Source of the DNA: Streptomyces sp. T39
GTDB taxonomy: Bacteria; Actinomycetota; Actinomycetes; Streptomycetales; Streptomycetaceae
Length of the DNA: 64,000 nucleotides
NCBI RefSeq assembly: GCF_008042045.1
Contig: NZ_RDBP01000019.1
Location: 1 to 64,000, forward strand
Reading direction: 5' to 3'
Part shown: piece by piece, positions 7,812-15,728 of the stretch
Numbering within the stretch: position 1 is the stretch's first letter
Layout: the number at the start of each line of letters is the position of its first letter
Made by a program: the position numbers and the translations under genes
Notes under the pieces: generated by a model
Seen by the model: only the letters and a program-made list of their open reading frames with translations
Told to the model about the DNA's origin: nothing
Database searches by the model: none

Positions 7812-8024
7812 TCAGGGATGCCTCACCCGTCGGTTCAGCGCTGAGCCTCCTTCGGAAAACTCGAACCCACGGCCTTTGGACATGCGCACCAGGACGTCCC
7901 GGGCCGCGAGCGCGTCACCGGCCGCACGGTGACCGCCCCCGAGACGCAGCCAGCGGGGCGAGCCGAGCCACGCGGCGTACGCCTCCATGAGGCAGTACCA
8001 GCTCTCGTAGGGCTCCAGGCTGGC
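7812..8024 (-). pseudogene. 3'-5' exonuclease (DnaQ-like) C-terminal fragment
   Basis: In one minus-strand frame this encodes LEPYESWYCLMEAYAAWLG, then GGGHRAAGDALAARDVLVRM and a short tail. This matches the end of the exonuclease fold, where His and Asp in HRAAGDALA form Exo III. The Exo I and II motifs are missing, and the frame upstream of about 8024 does not continue the family. The match is from recalled family patterns, so confidence is limited. Confidence 0.45.
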
Positions 8025-8316
8025 AGAAGCCCGTCACCGCGGCGGCGCGGGTGGGCGCGAGCCGCGCGTACTCGCGCAGCGGGGACGGCTTGCCCTTGCC
8101 CACGCCCCGGGCGGCCTCCCAGTCAACGCCGGGCATGTCCCGCAGGTCGCGGACATCTCCGAGCCGGTAGAGCACCACGGTCACCGATCGCCGTCGGCCG
8201 ACCTCCTTCTCGTAGGTCTCGGCGGGCTCGACCCATCCGGCCGCCTGCACCAAGCCACCGCGGAGCACGCTGCGCTGAACAGCTCGGCCGGCGGATCGCG
8301 AACCAGCCCTGATCAT
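8025..8316 (-). pseudogene. Decayed ORF of unknown family
   Basis: The frame contains a plausible protein-like stretch (RRRSVTVVLYRLGDVRDL, then DMPGVDWEAARGVGKGKPS) and then runs out of frame into the exonuclease relic near 8020. It may be the N-terminal side of the same broken locus or a separate gene. No function is assigned. The interval 8317-8449 shows nothing recognisable. Confidence 0.3.
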
Positions 8317-8449
8317 CGGCCGAGGAACAAACCGGCCCCCTGCCCCACGGAGTTGATCTCACTCCAGACTGGGGAATCGCGAGCAGGTGTGGGGCCACCC
8401 CTGAGCAGGGGGTGGCCGATTTCAAAGAGCGTCATCAGGGCCACGAAGC

Positions 8450-8920
8450 TCACATCGCCTCTCCGCCTGCCGTGAGACGGCGATGCCACCAGAGGTCAGC
8501 ACGCCACTGCCGACGATCGGCGAAGGGATCAGGCAGAGTGCGGTCGAGGTATGTGGCGTCCAGGGAGGCCACCCGGTGTTTCAGCTCGGCGCGGGACCGG
8601 AAGGGCAGCTCTTGCAAAACTTCTTCGAGCACGTCACGGGCGTGACGCACGTCGTCGAATGAGCATCCGCGGCATGAGCAGTGGGCATCCTGGGGATACA
8701 AAGGCCGCCGCCCCGGCGGCTGCAGGAACGCTTGATATCGCCGCAGTGCGCGGGCAGTTGAACCAGGGAAGACGTAGTAGTCGCCCGAGAGGCGCTCTAC
8801 TCGGTGTATTGCCAGGCTGGTACGGGCGGAGAGCCCGTGGATCCGAGTCGGCGGCGGGTCCTCCCAGATGCGAGGACCATGGTGCTGGGCGCGCAGGTCG
8901 CCGGGCCGCCTACGCGGCAT
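8450..8920 (-). CDS. Hypothetical Cys-cluster protein near IS ends
   Basis: The 156-aa protein contains PPTRIHGLSARTSLAIHRVE, a CSCRGCSFDD cluster (three Cys), and a C-terminal tail, LDATYLDRTLPDPFADRR, ending in WWHRR. No catalytic family is recognised. The downstream flank (8978-8999) ends in GGGACAGCCCTTA, which resembles the terminus of a different Streptomyces IS, so this ORF may belong to another mobile remnant. The start is uncertain. Confidence 0.5.
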   Translation of the reverse strand: MPRRRPGDLRAQHHGPRIWEDPPPTRIHGLSARTSLAIHRVERLSGDYYVFPGSTARALRRYQAFLQPPGRRPLYPQDAHCSCRGCSFDDVRHARDVLEEVLQELPFRSRAELKHRVASLDATYLDRTLPDPFADRRQWRADLWWHRRLTAGGEAM

Positions 8921-8999
8921 CGGCCCTTCGGATCGTGGTCATGGCCGACATCCTGCCAGCCCCACGCCTACGCAGCCAGGGATTAACGGGACAGCCCTT

Positions 9000-9296
9000 A
9001 GACGTCGTTTCTTATGGCGTGATCGTTCGTTGAGCCGTGCATGACGGATCTCGTTGAGCGACTTGTGCCGGACGAGTTGTGGGTGCTGTTCCGGCGGGTG
9101 GTGCCGCCCGCAGTGGTCACGCGCCCACAGGGCGGTGGCCGACGGCGGGCCGGTGACCGTGAAGCCCTGGCCGCGATCATTTTCGTGGCAACGTCGGGCT
9201 GCACCTGGCGGCAGCTGCCGCCGGTGTTTGGTCCCGCCTGGCCCACGGTCTACCGACGCTTCGCTCAGTGGAGCCGGGACCGGGTCTGGGCCCGGC
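9000..9296 (+). mobile_element. Truncated copy of the IS at 1-1255
   Basis: The first 297 bases of the left-hand IS, including the left inverted repeat and the start of orfA, recur here without a difference I can see. Then the match ends abruptly inside orfA. The open frame running through it (9041 onward) is a fusion artefact. The two IS sequences are in direct orientation and flank 1256-8999. Confidence 0.85.
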
Positions 9297-9375
9297 GGCC
9301 GGGGGGAACGCTGTCGGCGCACGGCCGTACCCTGTCCTCAGGACGCGGGGCCCACGACTCCCTTCAGGAGGAGCG

Positions 9376-9732
9376 ATGTTGCACCGCCGCGTCCCCGCAG
9401 CTCAGTTCATCGGCCGCAAGCTCGGTGACCTCTACGAGACTCTCCTCGGCGGCCAGGATCCCGACGCCCTGCACCGCCTGCTGGCCACCGTGCTCGCGGA
9501 CATCTGCTGCCCGCCCTCCGGCGGGACGGTCTCCTGGCTCACCGCCTACGACGCCGTCTGGCAGCGGCCCCTGCCGCACAAGGCGGATTGGCTCCTGGAC
9601 CAGCGCGGCCGGCCGGCGCCCCTCCCCTGCCACCTCACCGGTCCCGCCCTGCGCCGCGCGCGGGCGGCGCAGCGGATCGCCGTCCGGATCCGGCGCGAGG
9701 CGCGGCACTTGCCGCTCGGTCTCCAGGGCTGA
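9376..9732 (+). CDS. Hypothetical protein, 118 aa
   Basis: The protein begins MLHRRVPAAQFIGRKLGDL and contains a helical segment (DPDALHRLLATVLADI), then a Trp-containing central region and an Arg-rich C-terminus. ATG 9376 has a strong AGGAGGAG five bases upstream. It starts 80 bases after the truncated IS. No family is recognised. Confidence 0.55.
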   Translation: MLHRRVPAAQFIGRKLGDLYETLLGGQDPDALHRLLATVLADICCPPSGGTVSWLTAYDAVWQRPLPHKADWLLDQRGRPAPLPCHLTGPALRRARAAQRIAVRIRREARHLPLGLQG

Positions 9733-9798
9733 TCGCCCCCGGGCGCCGGGTGCAGTTGGCAGCGGGCTGCGGTCGCTTTCTCGTGCTCCTGGTGCTCG

Positions 9799-9975
9799 TC
9801 ATCGGCGGCGCCGGCGCAGGAAGACGGCCGCGAGGTCGGGCAGCGCGCGCACCACGGAGACGGTGTCCGTGCGACGTGCCCGCAGGAGCGCGACGACGCA
9901 CACCACGGTCAGGCAGATCACGCCGAGCGCGAGGATCAGCGGCAGAGCGAAAAGCATCGCCGGGTCAAAGGTCAT
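9799..9975 (-). CDS. Small single-pass membrane protein
   Basis: The 58-aa product is MTFDPAMLFALPLILALGVI followed by more hydrophobic residues and a basic, Arg-rich C-terminus. This gives one transmembrane helix and a positive cytoplasmic tail. GGAGG lies just upstream of ATG 9975; a GTG four codons earlier is possible. Function is unknown. Confidence 0.5.
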   Translation of the reverse strand: MTFDPAMLFALPLILALGVICLTVVCVVALLRARRTDTVSVVRALPDLAAVFLRRRRR

Positions 9976-10339
9976 GGGGTCCTCCACAGGTAGAAAAAAG
10001 TCGTCCCACCCGGACCGGCCCGGGGCGGTGGGAGCACGTTGGAGGACCGGGCACCAAGCCCCGCAACCCTCCTCACTGTGGAGGTAGAGAGTCGATTGCC
10101 AGCAGCCGGCCCTTCATCCCCTGGGAGTTCTCTCGCGGCACCGGCGACGGGGCGGTGGCGGACCGCGGCCGGAACCGGTCCTCAGGCAGCAACGGGCACG
10201 GCTTCCGCAGGCTGTGAGGCCGGGCGTCCGCCCGCGACAACTGCACATGTGCTGGGCAGCCGGCGGGTGCGGGACTGGCGGATCCGCTTCTGCCGACGCC
10301 TGGACAACTCGTTGTAGCGGAAGGCTCGCTGCCCGCTGC
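9976..10339. other. Intergenic interval with no clear gene
   Basis: A short inverted repeat (CCCACC...GGTGGG near 10006-10032) is the only structure seen. I find no convincing coding frame. Confidence 0.4.
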
Positions 10340-10690
10340 TCAGGTGATGCCAAGGGCCGCGGCGGCGCCGCAGTGCGAACACGCCTCGACACCATCGGTC
10401 GCGGCCCGGGCCGCGACCTCGCGGGTGACGGCGTGCACGCGTTTGCCGGCCATGTGGCGGCCGCCGACATGGAGGTAGGGGCGGGGCCGGTCGGCGCCGA
10501 TACCGGTCTCGACCACCCAGTCCGGCACCGGCGGCACGGCTGCGAGGCCGCGGCGGTGCTCGGCCTCCTGGCGCTCCAGGTCGGCGATGCGGTCCCGGAC
10601 GCGCTGGAGGGAAAGCTGGAGCCATAGCTCCAGGACGCGGAGCCGGTCAGTGTCCGGGGGCAGGTCCCGCACGTTCCGGTCCTTGGTCAT
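10340..10690 (-). CDS. DUF6233-like small protein (copy 2)
   Basis: The 116-aa paralogue of 2154-2510 shares the PPVPDWVVETGIGADRP, HMAGKRVHAV and VEACSHC blocks. One paired Cys of copy 1 (GGCHMAG) is an Arg here (GGRHMAG), so that Cys is not essential. It overlaps the upstream polymerase-like stop as ATGA (10687-10690) and ends the second SOS-box cassette. Confidence 0.75.
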   Translation of the reverse strand: MTKDRNVRDLPPDTDRLRVLELWLQLSLQRVRDRIADLERQEAEHRRGLAAVPPVPDWVVETGIGADRPRPYLHVGGRHMAGKRVHAVTREVAARAATDGVEACSHCGAAAALGIT

Positions 10691-11700
10691 CCGGCGTGCC
10701 GGTAGGTGGCGGCGGGTCCGACGGTGCGGGGCCCGAACCGCTTGTTGAGCTGGTCGACGGCCTTCTCGGCGGTCAGCCGGTGCGCGCGCTCCGGCTCGAA
10801 GGAGAGCTGCTCGGCGACGTGGGCGGCGTTGACGAGGTCGTCGCACCGCAGCGCCAGGCCGCGTACCCGGGCGCGCTGGAGGCCGAGGGAGGAGAGCAGG
10901 TCGTAGACGAGGTCGCGCAGGTCGTCGGTGTGTGCCGAGGCGCCGAGCGGCAGGCGGCGGCTGCGCTCGACCTGGCTGCCGCCCGCGAAGACCACGGTGA
11001 GAGTGAGCCCGCGGGCCGCCTGCGCGCGGCCGCGCAGCCGCTCCCCCAGCTCGACGGCGAGCGACAGCACCACGGAGCGCAGCAGCTCAGGTGCGAGGGT
11101 GTCGGCCGGCAGGCAGCGCTGTGCGCTGGTGCTGCGGGGCAGGTCGGTGGCGACGACGGTGCGGTGGTCGATGCCGCGGGCGCGCTCGCGCAGTTGGCGG
11201 CCGGCGCGGCCGCCGACGAGGCGCTGGACGGTGGCTTCGGGGAGGTGGGCGAGCAGGCCGATGGTGTGGACGCCGTAGGAGGTCAGGGTGCGCTCCTGCG
11301 CCGGGCCGATCCCGTCCAGCGCGCGGACGGGCTGCGGGTGCAGCCAGGCGGTCACCTCGTGCGGGTCGACGCCGAGCACGCCCCCGTCCTCGGCGGCGTC
11401 GGTGGCGGCCGCGCGGGAGGCCATGGCCGCGACAGACCAGGACGGGCCGACGCCCACGAGCAGCGGGACGCCGCACCGGGCGAGGACCCGGGTGCGCAGC
11501 ATCCGCGCGACCTCTGCGGGGCCGCGCCGGTAATAGCGCAGGCTGCCGGTGACGTCGGCGATCAGCGCGGCGGGCGGCAGGACCTGAACCACCGGGGTGA
11601 CGTCCTGGGCCATCTCGACCACCTGCCGGTACACGGCGGGGTCGATATCGCGGGGGCACCTGACGTGCAGCAGCACGGGGCTGCAGTGGAGCCCCGTCAT
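10687..11700 (-). CDS. Y-family DNA polymerase-like protein, ImuB/DinB type (copy 2)
   Basis: The 337-aa paralogue of the copy 1 protein is collinear and highly similar. It has the same thumb (LDGIGPAQERTLTSYGVHTI) and little-finger-like regions, and the same loss of the catalytic acidic motif (ALIADVTGSL). The ATG at 11700 overlaps the preceding stop (ATGA), with an AGGAGG upstream. Preservation of both inactive-looking copies suggests a structural rather than catalytic function. Confidence 0.8.
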   Translation of the reverse strand: MTGLHCSPVLLHVRCPRDIDPAVYRQVVEMAQDVTPVVQVLPPAALIADVTGSLRYYRRGPAEVARMLRTRVLARCGVPLLVGVGPSWSVAAMASRAAATDAAEDGGVLGVDPHEVTAWLHPQPVRALDGIGPAQERTLTSYGVHTIGLLAHLPEATVQRLVGGRAGRQLRERARGIDHRTVVATDLPRSTSAQRCLPADTLAPELLRSVVLSLAVELGERLRGRAQAARGLTLTVVFAGGSQVERSRRLPLGASAHTDDLRDLVYDLLSSLGLQRARVRGLALRCDDLVNAAHVAEQLSFEPERAHRLTAEKAVDQLNKRFGPRTVGPAATYRHAG

Positions 11701-11939
11701 GGCGATCCGCCTCCTGCCGAGTCTGCGCGGGCCTGCGCGCGCAGCTCGCCGAGGCTGGCGCCCGCGCCGGCCGAGCTGGACCAGTACGGGTGGGCCAGAA
11801 CCTGGGCCGACAGGCGGATGACCCGCCGCCGCAAAGCTGTGCTGCCGCCCGGCCCCGCGGGCCTGGCAAGGCGTGCGTACGCCCGGTCCAGATCCTGCTG
11901 GGTCTCGATCAGCTCGTGCGGGTAACGGGTCTGCGCCAT
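11697..11939 (-). CDS. Small first gene of SOS-box cassette (copy 2)
   Basis: The 80-aa product begins MAQTRYPHELIETQQDLDRA and is the paralogue of 3508-3747, with the same C-terminal GGSP. It is coupled to the polymerase-like gene by ATGA and preceded by the second SOS-box-like sequence. Unknown function. Confidence 0.65.
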   Translation of the reverse strand: MAQTRYPHELIETQQDLDRAYARLARPAGPGGSTALRRRVIRLSAQVLAHPYWSSSAGAGASLGELRAQARADSAGGGSP

Positions 11940-11947
11940 ACCCCGAG

Positions 11948-11963
11948 TAAAACACTTGTTCGA
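11948..11963 (-). promoter_or_regulatory. LexA/SOS box-like operator (copy 2)
   Basis: The minus strand reads TCGAACAAGTGTTTTA, with the same half-sites as copy 1, 9 bases upstream of the first cassette gene. The rest of 11964-12158 holds a GC-rich direct repeat (CTCTGCGCGCCGCGGCGG twice) and no gene. Confidence 0.7.
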
Positions 11964-12158
11964 TTTTTTCGGCCACTCCGGATCCCGGCCGCGGCCCCGG
12001 CCCTGCATTCGGCGCAGGTGCCTCCTCCCCCATTGCCCGGCCCTGGTGCACCACGGGAGCCGGGCGGTGTTCTCGCCGCGCCTGCCTCGTTGGACCCGGC
12101 GGCGCGGTCAGGGCCTGGCGGGCTCTGCGCGCCGCGGCGGCGGCGGGCTCTGCGCGCC

Positions 12159-12198
12159 GCGGCGGGGCCCCGGACGGCTTCGACACTGCAAGGGGCCC
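12159..12198 (-). terminator. Hairpin downstream of HNH copy 2
   Basis: A 10-bp perfect stem GCGGGGCCCC / GGGGCCCCGC with a 20-base loop, about 60 bases after the HNH stop. It is collinear with the hairpin at 5477-5517. Confidence 0.5.
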
Positions 12199-12260
12199 CG
12201 CCCCGCGTCCGCCGCCCGGGCGCACCTGACACGCGCCCGGGCCGGCACCCGGACACCGGT

Positions 12261-12920
12261 CTACGGCGCGGCGGTGTAGTTCACCACCGTCGTCTCGCAC
12301 GTCTCGCCGTAGACCTCCAGCGTCGCCAGCTCGGCCTCATCGATCGCCAATCCCCAGCGCAGCTTCGTCCCCACCCACTCACCGATGTACCGGCAGTGGA
12401 CATCGGCGGCCGGCGGCAGCCACTCCGCCGGGTCCCGATCCGCCTTCGCACGGTTCGACCGGGCCGTCACCGCAACCAACGAAGTCGCGGCGCCCTGGTC
12501 GTTCGCGTACGCCTCCCGGCGCGCGGGCGTCCACGAGCTGGCCCCCGAGTCCCACGCCTCGGCCAGCGGCACCATGTGGTCGATGTCGAGGGAACCGGCC
12601 ACGGTGACCGTCTGTCCGTCGTAGTAGCTGGTCCACGATCCGCCGCTAATGGCGCAGCCAGGGCCGACCTCCGGCGCCACGGTTGCCTCGGCGATGAGCA
12701 CCTCGGCGCGAGTGTTGCAGCCGTCGCCGGCGTCGTCGCCCGAGTTCCAGTGCTTGAACGAGGTGCGGGTGTAGCCGGTGCGCTCCTCTACGACCACGGG
12801 CAGCAGCTCGACAGCGTCGGCGAGCGGCACGGTCTCCAGGGCCTGGGCCGGTGCGGCGGTGGTCAGCGGGGCGAGGGCGAGAGTGAGCGCGGTGAGCCCG
12901 CGCACGAGGTTCGTGATCAT
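12261..12920 (-). CDS. Secreted HNH endonuclease-family protein (copy 2)
   Basis: The 219-aa intact paralogue of copy 1 starts MITNLVRGLTALTLALAP, with a signal peptide ending near PAQALE. The HNH core SLDIDHMVPLAEAWDSGA and the Asn/Lys block TARSNRAKADRDP are preserved. The palindromic element at 12994-13008 lies 74 bases upstream, and the terminator-like hairpin follows. Extracellular nuclease activity is inferred from the family. Confidence 0.8.
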   Translation of the reverse strand: MITNLVRGLTALTLALAPLTTAAPAQALETVPLADAVELLPVVVEERTGYTRTSFKHWNSGDDAGDGCNTRAEVLIAEATVAPEVGPGCAISGGSWTSYYDGQTVTVAGSLDIDHMVPLAEAWDSGASSWTPARREAYANDQGAATSLVAVTARSNRAKADRDPAEWLPPAADVHCRYIGEWVGTKLRWGLAIDEAELATLEVYGETCETTVVNYTAAP

Positions 12921-12993
12921 GAGGACGTGGATACCGGCCGTGTCCGCCGTGACGGAAGCGCTCGGCGCACCCTCTACCCGAGCGGGTGAGTGC

Positions 12994-13008
12994 TTTCACC
13001 TGGTGAAA
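12994..13008. promoter_or_regulatory. Palindromic element upstream of HNH copy 2
   Basis: TTTCACCTGGTGAAA is a near-perfect 15-bp palindrome followed by CGTTCC, and is the cleanest of the three related elements. It is a candidate repressor or activator site. Confidence 0.55.
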
Positions 13009-13193
13009 CGTTCCACGAAGACGCACCGCTCAGCGAGGCCTTGAGCTGAGTCCGTCGCAGGGCGACGGTCGCTCTTCCATGGCTTCCTTCGGCCTCTGCT
13101 CCAGGAACCGCGGCTACTTGAGCAGACGTGGTAACCACTGAACCGTTCCGGACGAGGCTCACCACGTGAGGCCTACTTCTTTAGGGGAAGACG

Positions 13194-13397
13194 ATGCGGC
13201 TGGCGTCGTTGAGCGGCGACGACATCGCCAAAATGCTGGCGATCCTGCTGATGTTCAGCGGCTTCGGCTATGCGATCGGCGCCTGGATCGACCACGAGCA
13301 GGCAAAGGATCCGACGCGCTCCGCCCTCACCATCCTTGCCGAAATTGCCGGGGTTGTCGGCCTTGTGATCGCCGTCATCCAGATCGCCACGGACTGA
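13194..13397 (+). CDS. Small two-pass membrane protein
   Basis: The 67-aa product has two hydrophobic helices (about 14-30 and 46-64) separated by a charged loop with DHEQAKDPTR. ATG 13194 is preceded by AGGGGAAG. No family is recognised. Confidence 0.55.
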   Translation: MRLASLSGDDIAKMLAILLMFSGFGYAIGAWIDHEQAKDPTRSALTILAEIAGVVGLVIAVIQIATD

Positions 13398-13579
13398 AGA
13401 ACTCTCCTGCGGCGTCACGTCCGACACTGCAGGGGTCGACAGCACCCGCCGCATGGAGAGGCCGAGCGCCGCATGCAGGCGTAGGTGCGATCCCCTGCTC
13501 CGTGAACCCCCGGCTGGGACAGGACGTAGTCGTCGGCGCCAACGTCCGGGGCGTGTTCCCGCGTACCCCTTGCGGAGCA

Positions 13580-14380
13580 CTAGCTTCGACTGTGCATCAT
13601 CGACATCAGCAGCCTGTGGGTCTCATCGTCGGCGGCGACCACAAGCCCGTGACCCGCCTCACCAATCGGGGCACCGTCGATCCCGGTGACAACGCAGCCA
13701 GCAGCCCGACACACAGCGATACCGGCCGCGAAGTGAACGCTCCTGGAGAGGTCCCCGCCGTCGGTGACATACGCGGCGCGCTTGCCAGCAGCGACCCAGG
13801 TCAGCGCCAGGGTCGTGGACACGACCCGCGGCCGGAAACGTTCGACGAATTCAGGGTGGGTCAGCAGATCCACGGCCCGGTATCCGGGCGCACTCGGGAA
13901 CGGCGGAACCAGGTTGACGTCCACCAATCGGGTAGCGGGCGAGGGCATCAGCACGACGTCGTCGGTCCCGTCACGCCGCACCCAGGCGGTCTCCCCGTCG
14001 GTGAAGAAGACCTCGCCGCTGAACGGGTCGGCCACCGCCGCCGCCCCATCGCGCAGCGCCACATTGACGGCCACCAGCATGCTCCCGACGGCGTAGTTCA
14101 GCGTGCCGCACAGGGGATCCACCAACCACTGGCGCACAGCGTCGGCGGCGCCCTGCTGCCCGCCTTCCTCGCCGAGCACCGCGTCATCGGGCCGTGCGGC
14201 ACGAATGACGTCAAGGATCGTCTTCTCGGCCTCCACATCAGCGGCGGTGGCAAAGTCCCCGCCCCCCTTGTCGATGCGGGTGAGCCGCTGGCCGTACATG
14301 GTGCGGACCACGTCCGCGCCGGCCCGCGCCCCGGCTATTGCGACGGCAGCATCGTCGGAACTCGCATATGAGTTGATCAC
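13580..14380 (-). CDS. Inositol monophosphatase-family phosphatase
   Basis: The 266-aa protein has the IMPase signatures DFATAADVEAEK, GEEGG (metal-binding Glu pair) and WLVDPLCGTLNY (the DPxxGTxN metal site). The usual C-terminal WDxAAG is altered to SVHFAAG, so the final metal-binding Asp seems to be missing. That may change specificity or reduce activity. The substrate is unknown (inositol, histidinol or another sugar phosphate). The gene lies between HNH copies 2 and 3 and is unrelated to them. Confidence 0.75.
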   Translation of the reverse strand: MINSYASSDDAAVAIAGARAGADVVRTMYGQRLTRIDKGGGDFATAADVEAEKTILDVIRAARPDDAVLGEEGGQQGAADAVRQWLVDPLCGTLNYAVGSMLVAVNVALRDGAAAVADPFSGEVFFTDGETAWVRRDGTDDVVLMPSPATRLVDVNLVPPFPSAPGYRAVDLLTHPEFVERFRPRVVSTTLALTWVAAGKRAAYVTDGGDLSRSVHFAAGIAVCRAAGCVVTGIDGAPIGEAGHGLVVAADDETHRLLMSMMHSRS

Positions 14381-14429
14381 GCCGTGCAGACTATCGAGGC
14401 GAGGTCACCGCCCCGGCGAACCTTCCTGG

Positions 14430-14789
14430 TCAGAGCACTAGCGGCACAATGTGGTCGATATCGGAGGAACCGGCGACGCTCACCGTCTGGTTGTCGTGGC
14501 AGCTCGTACACGATCCGCCGCTGACTGGGCAGCCGGGCTCGACCTCAGGCGCCACCGCGGCCTCGGCGAGGAGCACCTCCTGGCGGGTGTTGCAGCCGTC
14601 GTCGGCATCGTCGCCCGAGTTCCAGTGCTTGAACGAGGTGCGGATGTAGCCGGTGCGGTCCTCGGGGACGACGGGCAGCAGCTCGACGGCGTGGGCGAGC
14701 GGCACGGTCTCCATGGCTTGGGCCGGTGTGGCGGTGGTCAGCGGGGCGAGAGTGAGCGCGGTGAGCCCGCGCACGAGGTTCGTGATCAT
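14430..14789 (-). pseudogene. HNH endonuclease family protein, C-terminally truncated (copy 3)
   Basis: The frame starts MITNLVRGLTALTLAPL like copy 2 and stays collinear as far as SSDIDHIVPL. There it stops, losing the rest of the HNH core and the Asn/Lys block. The upstream palindromic element is still present 70 bases away (with one arm mutated), so the copy decayed after duplication. Confidence 0.75.
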
Positions 14790-14858
14790 GGATGTGGATA
14801 CCGGCCGTGTCTGGCGTGGCAGTAGCGCCCGGCTTGCACTACCCGAACGGGTAAGTGC

Positions 14859-14873
14859 TTTCACCTGGTGAGA
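14859..14873. promoter_or_regulatory. Palindromic element upstream of HNH copy 3
   Basis: TTTCACCTGGTGAGA has the same position and left arm as at 12994, with one change in the right arm. The rest of 14790-15128 shows no convincing gene. Confidence 0.45.
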
Positions 14874-15128
14874 GGTTCCGCGACGGCGGGCGGACGTGAC
14901 GTTCCGCGTGCGGTGTGTCCGGGGCTGAGTGGTCCAGGTGCCGGCTGGGGGCTGATGGCGTCGATGCCGGCGGGTCCGTCCCGGCGTGTGGTGCCCGTCA
15001 GGTTCCGGCATGCGGTGCTGGTCTGGCGGAGCGATATCTGGCCGACGTTCGGTGTCGCTCGGTGAGCGGCTCCGGGTGTCGGTGCTCTCCGCTACGGTCT
15101 TCGAGGTCCTCGCGCGTGGGGGCTTGAG

Positions 15129-15169
15129 CCGCTCCCGCCTGACCTCTAAGCCTGGTCAGGCGGGAGCGG
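15129..15169. terminator. 16-bp perfect-stem hairpin
   Basis: Arms 15129-15144 and 15154-15169 are perfect reverse complements (CCGCTCCCGCCTGACC and its partner), with a 9-base loop. There is no U-tract; it may be a bidirectional terminator or an RNA structure in the gene-free stretch 14874-15515. Confidence 0.5.
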
Positions 15170-15173
15170 TGAT

Positions 15174-15208
15174 GCTCTGTCCCTGTTGTTCTCGGCACGG
15201 GACAGAGC
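15174..15208. terminator. Second adjacent hairpin
   Basis: A 10-bp perfect stem, GCTCTGTCCC / GGGACAGAGC, with a 15-base loop, four bases after the previous hairpin. Two strong hairpins in tandem suggest a double terminator or a structured RNA. Confidence 0.4.
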
Positions 15209-15515
15209 CCTTCCGGATGGGAAGGCCGACACCTGGAGGTGTCCTGCATCCATTGACGTGGGTCTCCCGTGGGATTGCAAGGCCAACTGGGAACTTCTAC
15301 CCGGCTGACGGACTGGTCGGGCGTCCTGCGTCCCGGAACGGTCATCTTTGTGCGCTTTGGGCTCGGTCTGCGACTGCCATTGTTCCGTGAATTCATGATC
15401 ACGTGGCGTTACAACTCCGGTGTGCTCCAAGCTGGTTGCCCTTCCCCCGGAGAGCGGATTCGGCACCCGTGAACCGTGGGGCTTCGGATGGGAACCGATA
15501 CCTATGGAGCTGCAC

Positions 15516-15728
15516 ATGACCCTCAATCAGATACTGATCATCGCGCTCGCGGCGCTTGCAGGGAGCATCGCGATGGCCGCCGCGGGACAGACTGCCACGA
15601 TCGCGGCGCTGGCCCCTCTCGTCGTCCTGGTCGTGCAGCAGATCCCGCGCGGGACCCGCCGCCCGTCCCGGGGCGCGGCAAACGGCCGCGGGGACGGCAC
15701 CTCCGGCGAGGAGGGCAGCGCACTGTGA
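15516..15728 (+). CDS. Small membrane protein heading a three-gene operon
   Basis: The 70-aa product begins MTLNQILIIALAALAGSIA, with two hydrophobic segments and a polar Arg/Gly-rich tail. TGGAG lies 6 bases upstream of ATG 15516. Its stop overlaps the next gene's GTG as GTGA (15725-15728), so it is translationally coupled. Function is unknown. Confidence 0.55.
   Translation: MTLNQILIIALAALAGSIAMAAAGQTATIAALAPLVVLVVQQIPRGTRRPSRGAANGRGDGTSGEEGSAL

Noticed and set aside
11087-11869. 260-aa minus-strand Arg/Pro-rich frame overlapping the polymerase-like gene
   Set aside because: Pure Arg/Pro/Ala composition, no homologous frame in copy 1 with the same protein, and it overlaps the supported gene.
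10696-11925. Plus-strand open frame opposite the second polymerase-like gene
   Set aside because: The minus-strand gene has polymerase thumb motifs, a coupled start and a paralogue; the plus frame is Gly/Ala/Asp shadow sequence.
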